Shown here: piece by piece, positions 59,293 to 64,000 of the stretch
Numbering within the stretch: position 1 is the stretch's first letter
Layout: each line of letters begins with the position of its first letter
Translations under genes and position numbers: made by a program
NCBI GenBank assembly: GCA_964405825.1
Contig: CAYOPI010000005.1
Coordinates: 1-64,000, forward strand
Reading direction: 5' to 3'
Origin: JBHJGM01 sp964405825
Lineage (GTDB): Bacteria; Verrucomicrobiota; Verrucomicrobiia; Opitutales; JBHJGM01
Length of the DNA stretch: 64,000 nt
The notes under the pieces: model-generated
Told to the model about the DNA's origin: nothing
The model's database searches: none
Seen by the model: the letters and a program-made list of their open reading frames with translations, nothing else

Positions 59293-59922
59293 TCAGGCAT
59301 CTCCGACCAGTTCACGAACAAGGTCCACGGCGCTGGCGGCATCGGCGGAGAAGCCGTCGGCCTGAATCTCGTTGGCGAATTCCTGGGTGACCGGAGCGCC
59401 GCCGACGACAATACGCGTTTGGGGGAGATCCGCCTCCCGGATTCGGGCGACAGTGTCCTTCATCTTCGGCATCGTGGTGGTGAGCAGCGAGGACAGGCCG
59501 ATGATCTGGGCGTCGTTTTCGCGGGCGGCCTCGACGAATTGCTCGGCGGTAACATTTGTGCCCAGGTCGATGACGTTGAAGTTGGCGCCCTTCCACATCA
59601 TCGCGACGAGGTTCTTGCCGATGTCGTGGAGGTCGCCCTCGACCGTGCCGATGACCGCGGTGTACTTCGGGGCAAGTCCGGCGCCGACCAAGGCCGGCTC
59701 CAGCAGTTCCATCGCCTGCTTCATGGCGCGGGCGGCGACGAGGACCTCGGGGATGTAGATTTCGTTGGCCTTGAAGCGGCGCCCGACGTCGTCCATGCCG
59801 CGGACCATCGCCTCGAGGATCTGGCCCGGTTCGGTTTCGCCCTCGAGGGCTTCACGGGTGTTGGCGACGGCGTCCTTGCGTTTACCGGCCTTGATGGCCT
59901 CCTCCAGTGCTTCGAGATTCAT
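59293..59922 (-). CDS. Corrinoid-binding methyl carrier protein (MtaC/MtbC/MttC-like)
   Basis: A 209-residue two-domain corrinoid protein, the normal size for the family. The N-terminal helical cap domain is residues 1 to about 85 (MDDVGRRFKANEIYIPEVLVAARAM). The Rossmann domain binds cobalamin base-off/His-on through Asp97, His99 and Gly102 in GTVEGDLHDIGKNLVAMM, with LSSLLTTTMPKM and VGGAPVT lining the tail pocket. It carries a methyl group on cobalt between methyltransferases. It is the first gene of the six-gene minus-strand operon. The ATG at 59922 has no Shine-Dalgarno, and a hairpin plus T run lies 26-55 bases upstream. Confidence 0.93.
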   Translation of the reverse strand: MNLEALEEAIKAGKRKDAVANTREALEGETEPGQILEAMVRGMDDVGRRFKANEIYIPEVLVAARAMKQAMELLEPALVGAGLAPKYTAVIGTVEGDLHDIGKNLVAMMWKGANFNVIDLGTNVTAEQFVEAARENDAQIIGLSSLLTTTMPKMKDTVARIREADLPQTRIVVGGAPVTQEFANEIQADGFSADAASAVDLVRELVGDA

Positions 59923-59947
59923 TTTGATAAGTATTTTTTATGACAAA

Positions 59948-59977
59948 GGAAAAAATCAGAGCATTACTAATGCGCTG
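59948..59977 (-). promoter_or_regulatory. Dyad and T run upstream of the corrinoid protein gene
   Basis: GCATTACTAATGC (59961-59973) is a perfect inverted repeat, extended by CAG/CTG with one mismatch to 59957-59977. On the minus strand it is directly followed by ATTTTTTCC. It could be the terminator of the truncated URO-D transcript, an attenuator of the corrinoid operon, or a repressor site. It starts 26 bases before the ATG at 59922. Confidence 0.45.
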
Positions 59978-60221
59978 AACACCAGACTTCACGCGACCTG
60001 GCAATGTAAAAGCGGTGGTTCTTCAAGCTGACATCGGGGGGGCCGGGGGTCGCATCCATGCCGAAGTAGCGCGCCCTGGCTGCATGGCTGTCGATGTCAG
60101 CGGGCAGGCCCTGCTTTTTCCAGATGACCAGTGTTTCCGACCAGAAGCCGAAATTCAGCAGGCTGGGCCGATCGCGAGGCTCATATCGCATGGTCGCCAG
60201 GAAGCGTTCGCGGTCGCTCAT
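59967..60221 (-). pseudogene. Truncated N-terminal remnant of a URO-D/MtaA-fold gene
   Basis: An open frame of 84 codons begins MSDRERFLATMRYEPRDRPS and continues LLNFGFWSETLVIWKKQGLP to YFGMDA. This is the standard N-terminus of uncharacterised URO-D-superfamily proteins that run to about 350 residues. After about residue 60 the sequence stops resembling the family (NHRFYIARSREVWCSAH) and ends at a stop inside the dyad. More than 80 percent of the protein is missing and no continuation is seen in other frames before the corrinoid gene. It is most likely a decayed or deletion-truncated paralog. A GTG at 60245 is an alternative start. Expression as a short peptide cannot be excluded. Confidence 0.7.
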
Positions 60222-60298
60222 TATGACTGAATTCTGGCTGCTCACTTAGGTACTATAACATAATGAAGGCTTATGAGTGAATAGCCTATTGCGCTGAA
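59968..60298. repeat. Pair of near-identical 12-base direct repeats flanking the URO-D remnant
   Basis: TAATGCGCTGAA at 59968-59979 and TATTGCGCTGAA at 60287-60298 differ by one base and bracket the truncated gene, 319 bases apart in the same orientation. They could be binding sites for one regulator or traces of the event that truncated the gene. Chance is possible for repeats this short. Confidence 0.4.
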
Positions 60299-60328
60299 AA
60301 CTTGTACTATCGTGCTGTCCCGGCGGTT

Positions 60329-61429
60329 CTAATAGTCCCCGTACCGGTAGACCAGTTCGATGATGGCCTGGTAGGTTTGCCAGCTGACCTGTGGAGGTAC
60401 CGAGTGGTCGGAGTGGTAGAGGTAGCCGTTGTAGGCCTTGGCGGCGGCGAACTTCTCGCGAATTTCCGCTTCGAGGCGTTCGCGGTCGTTGGAGATCATC
60501 GTCATCACGTCGATGTTGCCGAAGAAGGAGAGGCGGTCGCCGTAGGTGGGCGCGAGGCTGCGCACGTCCATGTTAGCCTTGGCCTCCAGCGGCTGCAGGC
60601 AGTCGAAGCCGGCCTCGATGTAGAGGTCGAGCATGCGGTTCACGTCGCCGTCGGTGTGGTAGATGACCTTGAGGCCGTTGCGGTGGGCCCACTCGACCAT
60701 GCGCCGGTGGTCGGGCCAGATGAGTTCGCGGTAGAGTTCGGGCGAGCAGACCGGGGCGTGGTTGTAGGCCATGTCGCCGTAGACCCAGAGGCCGTCGAGC
60801 TCAATGCCGGCATCGATGACGGCCTGCCAGTTGCGCAGCGAGTTGTCGGTGGTGACGCGGGAGACGTCGGCGATCCACTCGGGCGCGTCGATCATGCCGG
60901 CAAGGGCCTCGACGTCGCCCATGATCTTGCGGGTCAGCTCAAAGGGTTCGATGCCGTCGAGGTGGACCCATTTGCCCTGCCGGCGGGCTTCGGCCACGCG
61001 TCGGGCGATTTCGTCGACGGGAATGCGGATGGGCTGGGACTCGATGCGGGGGCGCAGCTGGGCCGCCCAGGCCTCGGGCGAGTCGCAGAGCCAGCCCAGG
61101 TGTTCGGGCGTGCCGGGGCGGTTCTTGAATTCGCGCAGGGTGGCGCCCCACTGGTCCTTGAAGGTGACGGTCTCGGCGTCCTCGGAAAGGATCTGACGCC
61201 GCCCCGGAAAAGGGTAGGGCCAGTAGATGCCCCGGGCGTTGGCCATGTAGAAGTCCGAGCCCAGGCGTTCGAGCACTTCGGTGCGTCCGCCTTCGAGGCC
61301 TTCGCTGGCCCAGCGCTGGAGGGTCTCGGGCCAGACGTTTTCGTGGCGGGGTACGCGGTCGTGGTCGCGGCGCTCGAGGGCACGGTGGACGCGTTCGCGG
61401 CTGTCGAGGAGGGGTGCGGTTCGGGCCAT
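60329..61429 (-). CDS. URO-D/MtaA-fold protein, HxDG variant
   Basis: A 366-residue URO-D-superfamily protein. It begins MARTAPLLDSRERVHRALERRDHDRVPRHEN, the usual opening of uncharacterised members. The metal motif reads VIYHTDGDVNRML (His258, Asp260), with aspartate at the zinc-cysteine position of MtaA, followed by GFDCLQPLEAKANMDV and LSFFGNIDV. The same HxDG change occurs in the paralog at 52263-53252, so it defines a subgroup rather than a single mutation. Function unknown; demethylation or lyase chemistry on the substrate released by the sulfatases is one idea. It lies 102 bases downstream of a sulfatase gene on the same strand. Confidence 0.82.
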   Translation of the reverse strand: MARTAPLLDSRERVHRALERRDHDRVPRHENVWPETLQRWASEGLEGGRTEVLERLGSDFYMANARGIYWPYPFPGRRQILSEDAETVTFKDQWGATLREFKNRPGTPEHLGWLCDSPEAWAAQLRPRIESQPIRIPVDEIARRVAEARRQGKWVHLDGIEPFELTRKIMGDVEALAGMIDAPEWIADVSRVTTDNSLRNWQAVIDAGIELDGLWVYGDMAYNHAPVCSPELYRELIWPDHRRMVEWAHRNGLKVIYHTDGDVNRMLDLYIEAGFDCLQPLEAKANMDVRSLAPTYGDRLSFFGNIDVMTMISNDRERLEAEIREKFAAAKAYNGYLYHSDHSVPPQVSWQTYQAIIELVYRYGDY

Positions 61430-61531
61430 GTGCTTACCAGGGGTTGCTCGCCGCTGAGTCTAGCAAGCCCCCGCGAGCCGAACAATGCCTGCGGTGCGCA
61501 AAGTTGTGTCCGGCGGAACCAACCGCGCCGA

Positions 61532-63115
61532 TCAGTCCGGGTAATAGTCCGCGCGCAGAGCCCAGTGGCAGTCCACGCCGTGGAAGTGCAGGCCGGGCAC
61601 CCAGGCCTGGTGCACCGAGGGCGTGCCGTTTTGATAATTGCCGTCGCACTCGGCCAGCAGGGTCGTGCTCAGTTGGCCAACGACGTCGCGCTCGTCGTCG
61701 GCGCGGTCGTTGGTCTCGGCGTAATCGTCGGGCAGGTAGTAGAGCTGGTAACGGTTGGAGCCGGGCAGGGCGAGGAAGCGGAGCTTCCAGCCTTCGCGGG
61801 TGGTGAGGGCGGGACCCAGGCCGGAGGCGTATACGACGTGATCGTGCTCGCGTTGGGCCTCATGCCGCCCGACCAGCTCGGGCAGGAAGCTGATGCCGTC
61901 GGCGGTGGCGCAGTTGACTTCGAGCAGCTCGGCCACGGTGGCCAGAAAGTCGTAGTTGGCCATGAGCAGCTCCGACTGCCGCCCGGCGGTGACCGAAGCC
62001 GGCCAGCGCACGAGAAAAGGCAAGCGCACCCCGCCTTCCCAGCTGTCGCGCTTGCGTCCGGCCATGCCGTCGTTGCCGTTGAAGACGTCGCCGCTGGTCT
62101 CGGTGGTGAAGCGGGTGACGACGTTGTCGTAGCGTTCGCCGGTATGGACGTTGGCGCCGCCGCTGGTGCGGCCTTCGCAGGTGTAGTAGACCTCGTGGCC
62201 GTTGTCGGCGCAGAAGATGACCATGGTGTTCTCGGCCAGTCCGAGGCGGTCGAGTTCGTCGAGGATGAGCCCGACGGTGTGGTCCAGGCGCAGGACCATC
62301 GAGGCGTACTCTTTTTCGTATTCGGTCAGGCCTTCGACGTTGCGCACGGCGGGGTCGATCTCGGGAACGGCGATCGGCCCGTGGGGCAACTGGCTGGGGT
62401 GGAAGAGGAAGAACGGCCGGTTTTGATGCTTGCGCAGGAACTCGAGGATCTTCGCGTCGAAGAGGTCCTGCGAGTAGACCGCGCAGCCGTTGCGGTCCCA
62501 GCGCTTCTCGCGGTTCTCGGGAGTGTCGCCGTCGGGGGCCTTGCCGAAGTCCCAGCGGGTGTTGCCGGCAATGTCCAGGCGCTGGCCGTTCTCAAAGACA
62601 TAGGGCGGGTAGAAACCGTGGCACTGCTCATGGTCGTAGTAGCCGTAGTGGTAGTCCCAGCCGTGGCTGCGGATATCGGCGTCGGAGGTGGCGAAGCCCC
62701 ACTCGAGCTTGCCGATCTGGCCGGTCACGTACCCGGCGGTGCGGGCGACGTCGGCAAGATAGACGGTGCCCGGACCCGGCTGGAGGCTGACGGTGTAGAG
62801 GCGTTCCTCCAGCTCGCGCTGGCTGACCTGGCCGCTGGTGTAGGCGTGGTAGCTGCCGCCCGGGGTAAAGCTCCAGCCGCCGCGGTGACAGTCGTGCGCA
62901 CCGGTCAGGAGGCTGGCTCGCGAGGGTGCGCAGAAGGCGCAACCGTAGGCGCGTTCAAAGCGCAGGCCCTCCCCGGCAAGGCGGTCGATGTGGGGTGTCT
63001 GGAACCACTTCTGCCCGTAGCAACTGAGCATGCCGCGCCCAAGGTCGTCGGCGTAGATGTAAACGATGTTGGGCGGTTTTCCTTCGAAGACGGGTGGGGC
63101 AGGCGAGGCAGGCAT
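61532..63115 (-). CDS. Type I sulfatase
   Basis: A 527-residue formylglycine sulfatase. The modification site is Cys62 in FCAPSRASLLTGAHD, a textbook CxPSR motif. The metal ligands include Asp23-Asp24 (IYADDLGRGML) and the later FCADNGHEV. Conserved GQIGKLEWGF and SWEGGVRLPFLVRWP support the assignment. No signal peptide is seen at the N-terminus (MPASPAPPVFEGKPPN). Substrates of such S1 sulfatases are sulfated sugars, polysaccharide fragments or choline sulfate. It is divergent from the sulfatase at the right edge (87-base gap), and a URO-D gene follows on the same strand. Confidence 0.92.
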   Translation of the reverse strand: MPASPAPPVFEGKPPNIVYIYADDLGRGMLSCYGQKWFQTPHIDRLAGEGLRFERAYGCAFCAPSRASLLTGAHDCHRGGWSFTPGGSYHAYTSGQVSQRELEERLYTVSLQPGPGTVYLADVARTAGYVTGQIGKLEWGFATSDADIRSHGWDYHYGYYDHEQCHGFYPPYVFENGQRLDIAGNTRWDFGKAPDGDTPENREKRWDRNGCAVYSQDLFDAKILEFLRKHQNRPFFLFHPSQLPHGPIAVPEIDPAVRNVEGLTEYEKEYASMVLRLDHTVGLILDELDRLGLAENTMVIFCADNGHEVYYTCEGRTSGGANVHTGERYDNVVTRFTTETSGDVFNGNDGMAGRKRDSWEGGVRLPFLVRWPASVTAGRQSELLMANYDFLATVAELLEVNCATADGISFLPELVGRHEAQREHDHVVYASGLGPALTTREGWKLRFLALPGSNRYQLYYLPDDYAETNDRADDERDVVGQLSTTLLAECDGNYQNGTPSVHQAWVPGLHFHGVDCHWALRADYYPD

Positions 63116-63202
63116 GAGGTCGGGTTACCTTTGGCTCAGGTGCACGGGCAAGGAAAATCCTTGTTCTGGACAGGGCTTCTGCGACTGACTGGAGGGGCGC
63201 CT

Positions 63203-64000
63203 ATGCAGAATTTCGTGATCATCAACCCCGACCAGTGGCGGGCCGACTACAGCGGCTGTTACGGGCATCCGCTGGTCCGGACGCCTCATCTGGATCGGCT
63301 GGCCGCCGAGGGGACACGCTTTGACCAGTGCCACGTGCAGCATACGGTTTGCTCGCCGTCGCGGTGCAGTTTCATGACGGGTTGGTATCCGCACGTGCGC
63401 GGGCATCGCAACCTGACCCATCTTCTCCGGCCCGATGAGCCGAATCTCTTGAAGACCCTCAAGGCGAACGGGTACGAGGTCGCGTGGTTTGGCAAGAATG
63501 ACCTGCTGGCTCAGGAGAGCTTTGAGGCAAGCGTGGATTACTTCGACAACTTCTGGGAGAACTACGAACGCGCGGGCAACCGCTTCGCTTCCCCGCAGGA
63601 GCCGGGCTACTACAGCTTCCTCTACAACGTGATGCCCGGCTCGATGGAGGAACACGGCGACACGCGCAAGGTGATGCGGGGCATCCGCTTTCTGGAGCGG
63701 TCGCACGACAAGCCCTTTTGCCTGTATCTGCCGCTGGGTACGCCGCATCCGCCCTTCACCGCGCCGGAACCGTACTACAGTCTGTATTCGCCGGATGAGG
63801 TGGGCGAGCGCCGTCCGGCCGGTCTGCCGGGCAAGCCGCGCTTCTACCAGAGGCTGCACGAATTCTACGGTCTGGACCGGACGGAGCCCCGGGTCTTTTG
63901 CCAACTCAACGCGGTTTACCTCGGCATGATCTCGCTGGTGGATGCCTTGATCGGGCGGGTGCTGGATGCGCTGGACCAGTTGGGCCTGGCCGACTCGACG
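63203..64000 (+). CDS. Type I sulfatase, C-terminus cut by window edge
   Basis: The first 266 residues of a sulfatase. The formylglycine site is Cys50 in HTVCSPSRCSFMTG, and the first metal ligand is Asp10 in VIINPDQWRADYSGCYG. Conserved AWFGKNDLL and LYLPLGTPHPPFTAPEPYYSL follow. A GGAGGGG ribosome binding site lies about six bases before the ATG at 63203. No signal peptide is present. It is divergent from the neighbouring sulfatase, with which it shares only family-level similarity. The C-terminal half lies beyond base 64000. Confidence 0.92.
   Translation, partial: MQNFVIINPDQWRADYSGCYGHPLVRTPHLDRLAAEGTRFDQCHVQHTVCSPSRCSFMTGWYPHVRGHRNLTHLLRPDEPNLLKTLKANGYEVAWFGKNDLLAQESFEASVDYFDNFWENYERAGNRFASPQEPGYYSFLYNVMPGSMEEHGDTRKVMRGIRFLERSHDKPFCLYLPLGTPHPPFTAPEPYYSLYSPDEVGERRPAGLPGKPRFYQRLHEFYGLDRTEPRVFCQLNAVYLGMISLVDALIGRVLDALDQLGLADST

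Larger units (their letters stand above)
59923..60328. other. AT-rich gap holding a URO-D gene remnant and promoter-like sequence
   Basis: This stretch is clearly AT-richer than its neighbours. It contains the truncated URO-D fragment, a dyad with a T run, and two near-identical 12-base copies, each listed separately. Promoter signals for the corrinoid operon should lie here. On the minus strand a TATAGT hexamer occurs near 60254 without a convincing -35. No known cobalamin riboswitch motif was recognised. Confidence 0.5.

Noticed and set aside
59923..60328. A cobalamin riboswitch controlling the corrinoid operon
   Set aside because: Expected by function, but no B12-box-like sequence or multi-stem core was recognised by eye in the gap. 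A covariance-model search would settle it.
49838..64000. A genomic island brought in by a mobile element
   Set aside because: No integrase, transposase, tRNA-borne attachment site or long terminal repeat was found, and base composition is similar apart from the small gap at 59923-60328.

Overview
The window looks like a chromosomal segment from a GC-rich Gram-negative bacterium of the PVC group, most likely Verrucomicrobiota (Opitutae-like). This rests on several traits together: two secreted proteins with PEP-CTERM sorting tails, lipid A and Lol genes, several formylglycine sulfatases, and a local expansion of uroporphyrinogen-decarboxylase-fold (URO-D/MtaA-like) proteins. The taxonomy is an inference; no rRNA gene is present. 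No CRISPR array, insertion sequence, integrase or phage gene was seen.

From about 1 to 50 kb the content is housekeeping. It holds thrS (cut by the left edge), cysS and hemB, then pyrD and a CvpA-like membrane protein. An envelope operon follows: lysS, a lolC/E permease, lolD, a Gfo/Idh/MocA oxidoreductase and lpxB. Opposite it is a seven-gene minus-strand heme operon, hemF-hemE-hemN-hemY-hemH-ccsA/hemX-hemA. Next come plsC-like, maf, a TonB-like protein, rluA and a lytic transglycosylase as overlapping genes. Then aroF/G/H-type DAHP synthase, ygfZ, HU, a galactokinase-like kinase, an SDR, a family-1 glycosyltransferase, a nucleotidyltransferase, a PP2C phosphatase with a TPR partner, a DinG-like helicase, an orphan histidine kinase, an L,D-transpeptidase and asd. 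A PhoD-like phosphatase precedes tRNA-Val(UAC), which abuts ilvN-ilvC-hemC-cobA/hemD-trpF. With hemB, hemC and hemD included, nearly the whole tetrapyrrole pathway lies within 45 kb; only hemL is not seen. Both the oxygen-dependent (hemF, hemY) and oxygen-independent (hemN) steps are encoded, which suggests a facultative lifestyle.

From about 49.8 to 64 kb the content is accessory. A compact six-gene minus-strand operon (53259-59922) encodes a DxHxxG corrinoid protein, a URO-D-fold protein fused to a thioredoxin domain, a CobW/G3E GTPase with a CxCC motif, a second URO-D protein, a DUF1638 protein, and a RACo-type [2Fe-2S]/ASKHA corrinoid reactivase. Flanking genes are a PhyH-type Fe(II)/2-oxoglutarate dioxygenase, three sulfatases, two more URO-D proteins with an altered metal motif, and a truncated URO-D remnant in an AT-rich gap. 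The parts match a complete corrinoid-dependent methyl-transfer system: methyl carrier, methyltransferases, metal chaperone and reductive activator. Its linkage to sulfatases suggests demethylation of a methylated and sulfated organic substrate. That substrate is a hypothesis, not something the sequence shows.

The best candidates for new biology are this corrinoid/sulfatase locus, particularly the URO-D-thioredoxin fusion, and the tRNA-Val whose CCA end overlaps the ribosome binding site of ilvN.
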